DNA of 64,000 nucleotides from Juglans regia. Its lineage: Eukaryota > Streptophyta > Magnoliopsida > Fagales > Juglandaceae. The notes under the pieces were generated by a model. It ran no database searches. It saw only the letters and a list, made by a program, of their open reading frames with translations, and had not been told where the DNA came from. The DNA is taken from positions 33,871,473-33,935,472 of the forward strand of contig NC_049904.1 in assembly GCF_001411555.2 (NCBI RefSeq). Direction: 5' to 3'. How positions within the stretch are numbered: the first letter of the stretch is position 1; every line of letters starts with the position of its first letter. Positions 38,320-50,054 of this stretch are shown here, piece after piece. Made by a program: the position numbers and the translations under genes.

Positions 38320-39928
38320 AGAAGCATTATAGATATAAATAAATTATATAAAAATAAATTCATAATTTGACTTGATTTTATGTGATCAATAAAAATAATT
38401 TTACAACCTTTCACATTAAATCGCGTCAAATTTTTTATATATCTTTATGGAATATTTTTTTTTTTTTTTTTTTACCACAAGTCAACAGTTTAGGGTTCCG
38501 AAGGACTCACCATTTGGATCTGTTGTTGGTTCGTTGTTTTACCGATTTCAACACCATGCGTGAAAGAAAAAAGAGCAAAGGCCAGTAAGTGAAAGGTAAA
38601 TGTAGCTTTCAATGCGAAAATAAACAATACAAAAGAAGGTAATGCACATTGCACATTCGGAACCAAACCCATTAAGAAACTGCCCAAAAAAAGGTGACTT
38701 TATGAGTTTTTTGTGATTGAAACAAAGCGTAGAGCATTGTTATGTGTTTGTCATTGATCAGGAGCACTTCCATGATCTTAAAATAATAATTTGCCGTTAA
38801 TCAGATAATTAATCCTATCTAATCTTTTATTTATTTTTTTAATTTGTACACGTGTATCAGCAATTACTGCACAGCTGCATAACCATTAGCATGTAAAGAA
38901 GTTATACCTATATATATATATATATATATAGTAATGCTTAAACTACATCCCCGCATGCACCGGCCAAGACGTTGAGAAATATAGTAAAGCTTGGAGATGC
39001 TAGGTGTTCATGTCTTCTTGATGTGCTCTTCAAAAGTGACTTTTAGTGTATTTTTATAAATATATATATATATATAATATTTCCCCAATAGGTTATAGAC
39101 GTGTTTATAAAGGAAATCATGTAGTTGTAACCAACTTAATTTCCTTAACTAAATTAATTGTAGTTTATCCTCTGTAAAACTGTTATCCGATAGTATAGGA
39201 CCCTCTTCTTATGCTATTTGAATGTTTTTTTATATTTGAACTTGTAACTATAATATCCTGTACAGTCCTTATATATAGGACATTCTCGTATCAATACGCA
39301 CAAAATTTTTATTGTTACGATCAATAAGCACGGCAAATTTGGTACTATTGCTATGTACGAGAAAAGAGAAGACCACGCGCAAAAGAAGAGTGAGGTCGAT
39401 ATATGTGCAATGTTTTTTTTATAATTATTTTAAAAAAATCATATTTAAAATGAAGATATTTTTATAAATGATATTATATTTTTTTATTTATTAAAACACA
39501 CCTCATTTAAAACATAATTGTATAAAGATGTAAAAAAATGTCATGTGAAAAAAAAAACCCTATGTTATACAGCATATTGACAAAGTTTTTTTTGATCGTC
39601 ACACATATTATGGTGCCCCAAATAACATCAAAGGTGTTATTTAATTGTGTTCCAAAAATAAATTTTAATCATGAACCCAACTTTGCGTCAATACACATTC
39701 CTTATAGCAAGTTGAAGCTAATTGATAAATCCCAAGACGGGATTTAATATTACTCTATACTGGACATGGACAATATTAATACACCCTCCTACGGTCCTAC
39801 CTCCGTCTGCTGCTTTCTTACAAATAATACAGATACATATTTCGTTTCATTATGCGTGCAAATGAGCCAAAACTCCAATTTTAGTTCAGTTGGATGAGCG
39901 GTGAGCGTGGTATAAGCGAAGGTTTAGA
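38318..39928 (-). repeat. Nested partial duplication inside unit 2
   Basis: 38323-39050 repeats invertase intron 2, the mini-exon and part of intron 1 (as 34141-34870). About 39290-39928 repeats the kinesin 3' flank and last codons (as 37680-38322). The left junction shares TTAGA with both parents (34136-34140 and 39924-39928). The roughly 2.8 kb that should lie between, including invertase exon 1, is missing. It is replaced by about 240 bp of unrelated AT-rich DNA (39051-39290), perhaps an LTR fragment, with TATATATAGGAC and CTCGTATCAATA. Confidence 0.8.
38511..38519 (-). pseudogene. Orphan invertase 9-nt mini-exon
   Basis: The exon ATCCAAATG with its CAG acceptor and GTGAGT donor side is preserved, but no invertase exon 1 or exon 3 lies within reach on the correct sides. 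It is the third mini-exon copy in the window and cannot take part in a normal transcript. Confidence 0.8.
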
Positions 39929-42900
39929 TTCATTCACGTCAAATGATACATGTGAATGATTTTCCCGGAATTCCTCGATGAGAGCTTCCATCGGCATGGC
40001 TCGGAGTGACTCAATGGTCCCTTTACTCGGGACCTCTGGCTCACATCTTGTTGGCGTTGTGCCACTAGGCTCATAATCCTGCGCACCATTTAAGAACATG
40101 CATGCTTAATGGATTGGTATGTGTACAAAGTGGGTTTACCTATCATATTAAGTGGGCTTAGGGAGAAACCCAAAGCGGTGAATTATAAGAAAAAAAAATT
40201 AGGTATCAGCCTCAGGTTGATTGGTGAGATGCTCTCGGCATAAACCCGTAGCAGAAGTACAAGGCAGTATCCTAACATGAGAAGAAAAGTAACATACCAT
40301 ATATCGCTGCTGGAAGGTGTTCTGTGCCTTCTCTTCTATACATGCTACTTGGCCAGAATGATCCTCCCTGAAAACTTGAAGGTTATTTTGATGGGCTTTC
40401 ACAATCTCCAAAATTCCAGATATAGAGCTTTGCTCCTGCTCAGATACACCTGTAGCAATGTTCACGAGTAAAACATTACATTTTTGAACCCTAGACGCAA
40501 AACTAGCAACAATAATAGTTATATATCATCAAACTTTAATCATTCTCATCTTTACACAAAGATATCAGACACTTCTTAAAACAATAATGCTGAAGCTTCA
40601 TTATATTTTAGACCAAAACTAGGTTTATAAATTGTCTCAGTTCAAGTTCTACAGATGAAATAAATAAATAACGACATAGTTAGTAATCACCCATAACCAT
40701 AGAGTGGTAATTCCAATTAACCTTATTTTTAAGATCAGGATTACACAGTTACAACAGAAATGAAAAGCAGGCCAGTACGAGAATCAAATAACAAAAATAG
40801 ATATAGAAAAACATATCATTCATTAATTACGGTGTGAAATATCATGTCAGTGGCATCTAAAGACACATCTAAAAGGTTGAAACTTATATTCAGTGTATCT
40901 ATCTTTATCAAGCAGATTCAGTACTCAACGGATATGGAAAATTTAGACGTGATTTACTGGTATATCATATGTGAATTAGTAAGTCTGATATAAACAAGAC
41001 CATATTCAAACAAATCTCTTAAGCATCGTTAACAAATACTCACTATCAACATGCTGAAGTGTTTCCTCACAATTCCTTGACACATCTTGCTCAGCCGCAA
41101 GCCGTGCAGAACTAATCTCAACGTCATGCTGTTCATTGCTATCAGAAGCACTCCTGCATCAAAGGTCATAACATCAAGAGAAGAAATGAAGATGCGGCTT
41201 TTACTTCATGATTATGACGCAATCATTAGGTCGAGCTAGAAAGAGTTGTCGAACAAAAAACAAAGGCAGAAGCACCTTGAGAATTTAATAATACAAAGCT
41301 TTTTCTTTCCCTTATTCCCAATATAAAATAAATAACAAAATTTTCATATTTTCATCGGTTTAAACTTTTGGAACAAGTGATAATTTCACATGATATCAAA
41401 ACAGATATCTTGAGTTCGAACCCTAACTCTACACTCTATCCAATTTAATTAAATATTTCACGTGTTGGCCTACTCATTAAGAGAAAGTCTAGCTCACAGG
41501 TAAAGAAGAATATTAAAATATAATATAAATAATAAAATCTACATCTTTTCATCGGTTTAAACTTTTGAAACAAGTTATAATTTGACACCACCGTATAATA
41601 GAGATAAAAGAGCTATCCAATGAGTCCCATTAGCCACTAACCTGACAAGTGACACCATTGCGGAAACATGTTTATTGCCCATCTCATTCACACACACGTG
41701 TGTCCTTTTCGAGTGCTCGAAAGCCGATTCAGCAGTATTTACACTACGCCAAAGGGAGAAAGAGAATATCAAATAACGTAATAAAAAATTATATGGTTCA
41801 AGAGGCAGAAGAAGGCATTGAATCAAACTTACCATTGCTTTAGGAGTACCTCCATACGACAATGTTTAGCAGCAGAGTATTCAGCACTATCGTTGGCATC
41901 ATTTTCCGCTAGTGTAGAAAATGTTTGCCACTTTCTTTTTGCATCTGTTGTAATACCCTCCATCGATAAAACGTGTCCATCCAAGAACGCCTTGTTTGCA
42001 ATAGCACTTTCTTTGAGATCAACAAGCCTTGTATCAACCTGTCAGCTCAACTCTTAAACAATTCTGGACAAAGATATACAAGCAGAAATTAAAAACATAT
42101 AAAAAGTAATCCACACACAAAACAGACCAGCTTCTTTTGACGCTGAATGTGATATGTGACCAGACTGGTTACATCAGCTATAAGCTTGTCTGCTTCAGAT
42201 TTTGACTTCTCCTGCAAAAGATATGCTCAACATGTCAGATATTTCCACAAATAAAGTAATAACTGCAGTAAAACCTCAAGTCTTTCACACCTCATAGGCC
42301 TTTTGAAACTCTGCAATGCTTCTCACATGAATTTCATCAGCTTGCACTGCATAATTTCCAAGCCTCTTTGATTCTTCCAGAACCTTTTGAAGAAATCCTT
42401 GAGAGAAATCAGAAATGTCCCTTGTTTGCTCAACACTAACATTGAATCTCTTTTCAATTCAAAACCAACAAAAGAAAATATTGATTCAAATTAGTAAAAA
42501 ATTAAAACCAAAAGGGAGAAGAAATTAAGAACGACACTTTCAAAATTTTCAATAAATCAAATTGAACCATATCAAAAGAAGGCAAACAATTGGAACAAAT
42601 TCATTTCAGTTTCCAATAATATATTAGTAACCCTTTTCCATTGATTTTGGTCCATCAAAAATTCGATATACATTTTTCAGATGAATATCAAGGGGGGCGA
42701 AGAAAGTACACCTTTCCACCAGTCATGCTTCCGGTTTCTTCCATTTAAAATTTAATGTTAAAAAGTGGAGGGGTTCTAGCTATTACCCTTTGTTAACAAT
42801 AGGACAAAGTAAATATCAAGGCATAAACCTGTCGCAGTTCCCTTGCAAACACAGCCATTTCTCCTTGGTGAGAGGATAGAGTACTCTGAAGATCATTAAA

Positions 42901-45900
42901 TATTGAAGCCGCTTCACAGGCCTCTGACGCTAAAAGCTGATTCACAAACAGAAAATTATGACAAAAAATAATTATAATCACAATAAAAAGAGCCATCCAT
43001 GAGGTATGATAGGGGATAAACACAAGGGAACTTCATCTGTTGCACCTACTTCTTCAATAGAATGAGCATTTGAAGTAGCCAGAGAAGAAATTTGCTCCAG
43101 TCCAGCATTAGAACCCGCCTTGTGCAATCGCACAACGTTTTGCACTGCCTCAATATGAGACAAATACAAAGCCCTCAAAGTTGTAATTTTTTCCTTGACA
43201 TCCACAACAGCCTAAAGGTAGGAACAAGGTGACTAAATCAAAGTTGAATGAAGCAAGGTATTATGACATGACAACACTACCATCCTTTAAAACAAAGCAT
43301 GTCATCTCAAAACAGAGAATACATCAGGTGAATGCAAATTATTAGTCAGAATTACACCACAAGCATCATCTAATACCTTCTCATGTATGCCTGTAAAAGA
43401 ATGAGAAAGTTTCTCAAAGCTCAGGAGGTGTTCTTTCTGCTCAGACAATGAAGTTTCCACCAAGTTGCAAAGCGCAGCAATTTGTTGGGCAAGCTCATCT
43501 TGGAAATTGTTCACCACCAATCTGTTATCAGCATTAAGTTTGTCTTCTCTTCCTACAACGTAAAACAATAGAAAAGAAGAACGTTAAAAAGTTTTGGAAA
43601 TATCTGAATTTGAAGCTTTGAAATCATTTGGAAACTGCATACCAATTTTTGAAAACAATGATGCATTATCTTGAAGAGCTTTCTCCAAATCAGATCGTAA
43701 AACACAAGCTTGATGAGCCAGTGCATTTTCTGTTCCACGCATGGAGCAACAGTATGAACACACAAGATAGCATCCAAATGTCAAAAAGGATGATGGTCAT
43801 GCACACCTGCTTTTCTCTGTTCAGAGATGACAAAATTCTTCTCCGTCAGAGCATACTGGCATTTGTTAAGTTCCTCCTCGGAGTTGGCAAGCAATTTTCT
43901 GGTTTGATTCAAGTTTTTCTGCATGGTTTTATCCACATTAGACTAAAATGCACCCAAGAATTCTGAAGCACGTACGACAACTTATAAATTGAGACTGACC
44001 TCAGTGACATCCAGTTTACGACTCAAATCGGAGCATTGCAGGATTTGGAAGTTATGTTTATCGTGCAGTTCCTCAAGTTGCTGCTTGAAATATGATAAAA
44101 TGAGTTGAGACGTCACAACAATTTGTAACAAGAAAACACTTGGTCTTTAATATTCGTGTCACGTGAACAAACCTTTTGATGGGTTTCTAGCATAATCCCC
44201 ATTTGCTCAATCTGATCTACCATGGCCTAAGGTCAAGGTATAGAACACATGCATAAATAGGAAGAAAATAGACACATCAAAAACACAGAAATTCAACAAC
44301 AAAGAATGCAGATGGTGAGCATCAACAACATTCAATATGTATCCAGTTGTTATTTCATGCTAAACAAGGACACCTCCCACTAAAAAAGTCCGTTCTTAGA
44401 AATTAGACAAGTTGAAATAAGCCAAACATCAATACTGCAGCCACGGAAGCATTACTCGTTTGTTTTTGCAGATGAGAGTTGAAAGTTAAATAAAATATTA
44501 TTAGAATATTTTTTTTAATATTATTTTTGTTTTAAGATTTGAAAAAGTTTATTGTTTTATTTTTTTTTTTTTGTTGGGAATATGAAAAAATTGCAATGAT
44601 TAAATGAGTTGAGAAGAATTACAAAAACAAACGAGGTAGTAAATCTCAAATTCACAGAATCTCATAAAAATGAAACAATTTATGGATATTCCACTCAAAA
44701 TATATGAATACAAGTAAAATCATTGTGAAAAGACAAAAATTAGGGGATAATGCAATACCTTTTTCGCACTCTCCTCCTGATGGTACCGCTCCTTTGGAAT
44801 ATAGACACCATTTTTTTCACGTGCAGCATAAACCTCTGAATAAATCACAATGGTGAAAAACAGGAAGCACAAGAAGCCACCTTAAATTTCACAGATGCCA
44901 CTAAATTCATTATACTGTTTCACCAACAATAAACATCTAGCTCACCTGCCTTTAGGCGTTCAATTTCACCATAAAGATCCTTGATCAAAGTTGACTTCAT
45001 CATTTTTTGGTTAACCTAACAGTAACCAAAACAAAGAGTGAATTCCCTATGGAAATAGCACTCATTATCAAGTATTTTGAGATTTGACAAATTACTGAAG
45101 GTAACAAGACAACATGTGCACCAACCCATTCTAACCAAATCCTATAAATACATTGAACTCGTGAATATCTGAAAACAAGAATTTGCATGAAATGGAAATT
45201 GTCCCGAAAGACATCCCCACTAGATTTTCAAGCTCAACTACAATAACTTGAGAGCATAAACTCTCGACATTGATTATAAACTTTCCAAAAGCAAAGAGGC
45301 ATGGTAACACTAGGTTGTGTCCTATTAACTCAGACTGCATAGGAAAGGACATGTACCAAGACACTGTCAGCAAACTTCAATACAGGATAACAGATAATTT
45401 AAGGAAAAAAATGATTAGCTTTGAATAAATCAAATCTTTCATTCAAGGAACCTAATATAAGTTTACTTCTAAATTGGAAAACAGAAACAAGCTAGTTCCA
45501 CAAGGTGATCATTCTGGTATTCACATTAGATGTCAGACCTGAGTAATGGGTACAACTTCATACAGATAATAGCAGATACATTACTCTATAAACCACGCTA
45601 ATAACCAAATGCTAAACTAATAAGAGAGAGCACATAAAAGATGTCCAGACAGTCGACAGCATGCTTATTTTGGGAGAAATGCTATTCATCCCTTTTAACT
45701 ATCATCCTTTCATCATTCCCAAAAAAGACATTTTTTATGTTTTACTTATCTGTCAATCATTTGATTTCTTATTAGAAGATGATAAAAATATAATAGTTTA
45801 AAAGAATGATGGATAGCATTTTTCTATTTTTAGTTCACGGATAAAATTGTATACTCAAAAAGCATAATATAACTAACCTCTGGCTTATTTTTTATGTTTT

Positions 45901-48080
45901 TGGCCCTATGCGCGTAATCCAGTGTACTTAAGGTTTCCTCCAAACAGTGTACTGCAGGTGAAACTGTGGCTATAATGCATGTCTTTGTTCTTCCTCCCAG
46001 TGAATCACGAAGTAACCGTGTAAGCTTGCTATCCCTAAATTTCAGTTTAAAATGTGATCATTCATTAGAAAATTAAATAGATATATTAATAACTAAAAAG
46101 AAATGCTAACCTGTACGGGATATGCCCAAGATGCTCTACTAACGCATTAATAACTCTCCCTAGAGTCAGTAAACTTTTGTTGATTTCTCCAGCTTCTCTT
46201 GCACGGCCCTGACGGATGATTGTAAAAGAAACAAGAACAATCGTCACTTTTAGCTTGAGATCTAACTGTGCAATCCCAAGCTTATACACAAACGCAGAAA
46301 TATGATTGTGCATAAAACTAACTGCAGTTACCTCCCGAGCACCAGAACGAGATATATTTTCTGATCCAGCTAAATCAACCAGATTAAGCTTGCCACATTT
46401 AATTAGTTCTTCACCTTCTGGTGTTGCTTCCTTGATGTGTATTGTAATGGAAAAGAGAGAATGTGACCGACTAAAATCAAAACAGATTGTTAATTACAAA
46501 GGAAGCTTGACTTCCACTCTAAAGCATGAAAACTACTTTATGAAGGAAAAGTACCTTGACTGCTTGTTTAGCAAAGTTTCTGCTGTGCGACGTTTTGCAG
46601 ACCCTCTTTCAAGAAGAGTAAAAATCTCACTCGCACTAGTCACAATTTCCTCCTCCAGACCTCTAACAAGAACTCCACCTTTTCCATCCTCCATCAGAGG
46701 CAACTGCTTTTTTGTCTTATCCTCCGAAGCAACTCTAGAAAGTTCCTCAGGCGCAAGCAAGTCAGTGATCTCCTCATTGTACAGTTCCAAGAAAGTAACT
46801 TTTACACTGTATTCTGCATTCTGACCCTCAAGAGTATCAAATATCTGCTTTACCGCCCTAGTTATAACCCCAGCTTCTGGAGGCAATTCTCCGTTTGGCC
46901 CACTCTGTCACGACATCACAAGACATTAACAGACTCTCATTTTATGATTCATGCACGAAGATACATCAACATCAACACGAACGTAAGAAAAAAACACAAA
47001 AACTATACCTTTGACCTCTTGCATTCACCTTCCATCGTGTAAGTCTTCCCGGTACCGGTTTGACCATATGCAAATATTGTACAGTTGAAGCCCTCTAGAA
47101 CTTCATTCACTATTGGAATCACGGCTTGTTCGTAAAGATCTTTTTGTTGAGCTGAAGGACCAAAAACCTACATATATCCACAAACAAAATCTTACTATCC
47201 ACACCAAACATAAAATTGGAATTAAAAAACACTGTTGGTTGTATTTGGTATTTATGGGAAGTTCTTTTACGTGGCAGTACTCCCTCAAAGAAAGCGTTTA
47301 TCCAAATTCAAAAATATACACTTCTAACTCATTTTACCTTATTATTAGAAGCCTTGTGTACACAAATTGAGCCAACTGAACCTACTCAAGTGCTTAACTA
47401 AAGTTCGCAACAATCCTACTCGTTAAGCTAAACACAAAAAGCGCATATATAAAATCCCTCTGGCCAAGAAAAGACTATAAAAATCTAAGCAGCTTAAAAA
47501 ACAGTGGATCGGTGAACCATTTGTGATATTCTTAAGTTTCCAACAAAACAAGGCATCAGTATAGAGATCCACAACAATTTTCCAAATTTCAAAAATCCCC
47601 ATCGATAGGTATAGTTACAAAATAAACTATAATCTTCGTTTCGAGCAATTAAAAAAAAAAAAAAAAAAAAAACTTTAACATTGAATTCGTTTAAATACCT
47701 TATCGAAAGTGAAAACCCTATCGAGATGCTTTCCGGCAATGTTTTGTGACACTGACACTTCCCTACTGTACTCATTGCAAGTAATGACCTGCGGTGCATT
47801 GCTCCGGAGCTCTTCATCGCTAAACGGCCTGTGAAAAAATATCAAAACAAAATTACATAACTTAGGGAAAAAAATCACGAATCAGTGAAATGTTGCAAGG
47901 CGCAGTTTCAAATCCGAAAAAAAAAATCATAATGCCCGACTCAACGAACTAATTCCAAACCAAAGAAAAACTCTAAAGTTAAGGAGAGGCTACTGTAAAT
48001 GTGTGCGACAGGAATGCATACCTGCAACGAAGAAGCACCTGAACATTTACGCCCTTCTCTTTCTCGTGGCGACCGGACAT
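39881..48080 (-). CDS. KIN5C: Kinesin-5 (BimC/KRP125 type), copy 2
   Basis: This is a full second copy from ATG 48080 to TAA 39881. The exon boundaries I recomputed (48080-48022, 47828-47699, 47167-47009, 46904-46555, 46470-46332, 40449-40298, 40078-39881 among them) keep the same lengths as copy 1, predicting 1010 residues. Motor motifs are identical. Differences I saw sit in stalk and tail: for example Glu to Ala before the KK at the end of exon 9, His to Arg in exon 11, Lys to Asn in exon 12, Gly-Ser to Ala-Ala in exon 14, Gln to Lys in exon 18, Met to Glu in exon 22, and DISFDGK to HVSFDVN near the C terminus. The BimC-type TPTR is kept. The last exon adjoins the nested-duplication breakpoint but is intact. 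Middle exons were compared by eye rather than fully respliced. Confidence 0.92.
41313..41587 (+). mobile_element. TRIM-like element, unit 2 copy
   Basis: This corresponds to 22628-22901. The primer-site region reads TGATATCAAAAC instead of TGGTATCAGAGC, so it has decayed further than its unit 1 counterpart. It lies in the same kinesin intron. Confidence 0.6.
44457..44643. mobile_element. GTTTG-ended MITE in kinesin copy 2 intron 9
   Basis: Counterpart of 25800-26000, about 15 bp shorter through internal indels (GATGAGATGAGTTGAGATG is reduced to GATGAG). Confidence 0.65.
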
Positions 48081-49676
48081 TATGGATCGGCGGCGATGGA
48101 GAGAGTAGATCAGCTACAGAAATGCAAGTCTCGCCCTCACGGGATGCGAGATGCTTCGTTTTCGTGATATGCACTCAGTTTGATCGATCTTTTCCAATCT
48201 CTATCACTCACACACAGTGATTAGGAATTTAGGAAGAGAGCGGGATGGGGTTGATATTTGAAATTTTCGCACAGAAGCACGCGCTCTCGTTTCTCTCTCT
48301 CGAACGGCTTAAATTCACAGATCGATCTGACGATCCACATTCAGATCGTATTTGTTTGACTGGAATAACCCTGGGCGTTTGTATAATGCCGGATTAACCC
48401 TATTTTTTGGACTAGTAGGTTTACACTCAGCCCATAAATGCAGAAGCCCATCCCACGACTCTATCCCAAATTGAAACATGGGCTTCACCCACTACTCCAC
48501 CCACTACGTTGTTATGATGCCGTTTATTAGCTATCAGATTAGATTTTATTTTTTAATTTAATAAACTTAGGCTTAGTTTGTTTTCACAATTATTTTCAAC
48601 TCATCTCGTTTTATCTTATTTAATCATTATAATTTTTTTAAATTTTCACACAAAATAAAATAAATAATTCAAAATTTTTTAAATTTCAAAATGAAAATAA
48701 TATTAAAAAAAATTATTTTAACAATTTTTTATTTAATTTTTTACTTTAATCTCAATTCATCTATAAAAACAAACCACAACTTAATTATTGATAGACATTA
48801 CTGCATCAACAGTGTCCTAAACTTTCTAATATATACGGTCATAATGCCATTGAGAATCTCTGTTTTTTTATTCCTAAATTTAGAATCTCTGTTTTTTTTA
48901 TTCTTAAATTTTGGAATCAAGTCTTGGGCAGGCCATAGGAAACCAAAACACATTTCTTTGCAAGACTAGCTGCTGGCCTAGTGCTGATAAGACTGTTTGC
49001 ATCAAGCTGGTGAGATAAGTAGGTTGGGCAAATATGCATATGAATGTGACTGAGCAAGTGAGAACACGGTGGAAATTATATGCATATGACTGCATCAACC
49101 ATGAAACGAAAGCTGAAAGGCCTAAGAATTTAGCAATTGGGTTTTGAGAATTATGAAATTGATATTGTAATTTTTATTTTTTATTTTTTTTAACATCGGA
49201 AGCCTCTCCAAGGCAAGATCTTTCGAACTCGTCCTTGCAAAATAAATTACGGTCTCGTATACTGTATTTTCAAAAAAAATTTATATAGAAATGATTAAAT
49301 TGCTTTCACTAAAGAGTGTGGTTTCAAAAGATTGTTTACACTCATGTGATATTAAATCTTGGACTTTGAATGGAGTGATGACTCAATCATAAATCAATCA
49401 TGAATGAATGCCGAAGATCCAATAATTTGTTAATGAAGAAGTGAGACGGAGACAATTCAGGTCCAAGCAATAATTTCCGGCAAAACACTCCAAACTCTAA
49501 GATCTATGTGACAAAAATGATGAAAATTACCTCGACCATTTTGGAAGAACTGACTTGTATTCATATACATCCTAAATCATTACATCCTTTGAATTACAAG
49601 CGGCCGGCCATGCACTTACATTAGGGAAAAACAATATCCTGGCCCCTATAAAAATATATGACCCATCTTCTACAAT
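48081..49676. other. Kinesin copy 2 5' region and right edge of unit 2
   Basis: Contains the kinesin promoter with the MSA-like TCGAACGGCT (48299-48308), a GTTTG-ended MITE (about 48569-48782), and the non-coding flank shared with 30180-30800. Beyond 49398 the sequence is single copy and runs into the SAUR 3' side. No other gene seen. Confidence 0.6.
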
Positions 49677-50054
49677 CTAAATGAACTCCTCAACCAGTTT
49701 CCCAAAGTCAAACTTCCCATTGCTGCATTCTACAGCGTTTAAGACCTCTTGGAAAGTAGACACGCTGCATGGAACTACCAGGCCAGTGCTCTGCTCGAAC
49801 CCAAACTCGTTGTATGATTTCTCCAACAAAATCTTGAACAATGGGTGCGAGAGAAAGCTGGTTGGAACCACAAACCTTTGGCGCTCCTCTCCTACATATA
49901 CCGCAAAGAAACCTGTTGGCGTTTTGGGAGAAAGAGATGCTTCCTCAAATTCCTTGAGCAAATATTCATGAAGTGTTAGTTCCTGAGCAACTCTAACCAG
50001 AACCTTTACCTTCTTCGCTAGTTTCTTGAAAGACAACATTTTCTTACCCATCAT
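49677..50054 (-). CDS. SAUR-family auxin-response protein
   Basis: This is an intronless 125-residue frame, typical of SAURs. The basic N-terminal region (about 4-20, many Lys) is followed by the conserved SAUR core (about 45-115): GFFAVYVGEE, RFVVPTSFLSHPLFKILLEKS, then EFGFEQ and an LVVPCSVSTFQEVL stretch. Many SAURs bind and inhibit PP2C-D phosphatases, keeping plasma-membrane proton pumps active and promoting cell expansion; that role is inferred from the family. The frame opens with two Mets (50054 and 50051 by codon), and I took the first. CATATATAG lies close before the ATG on the minus strand. No canonical TGTCTC auxin element was seen in the near upstream DNA. No sign of damage. Confidence 0.93.
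   Translation of the reverse strand: MMGKKMLSFKKLAKKVKVLVRVAQELTLHEYLLKEFEEASLSPKTPTGFFAVYVGEERQRFVVPTSFLSHPLFKILLEKSYNEFGFEQSTGLVVPCSVSTFQEVLNAVECSNGKFDFGKLVEEFI

Larger units (their letters stand above)
30802..49398 (-). repeat. Tandem duplication unit 2 (kinesin-5 + invertase)
   Basis: This is the second, 18.6-kb unit, head-to-tail with 13584-30805. It is longer mainly because of a nested partial duplication (38318-39928). The right edge CAATCATGAATG at 49395 is the counterpart of CAATACATC at the junction. Coding parts of the two units differ only at scattered positions, while introns show many small indels. Confidence 0.92.

Noticed and set aside
29390..49676. Assembly duplication of one haplotype instead of a true tandem repeat
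   Set aside because: Not excluded by sequence alone, but a clean single junction with microhomology, copy-specific transposons and a nested rearrangement favour a real duplication. Read depth would settle it.
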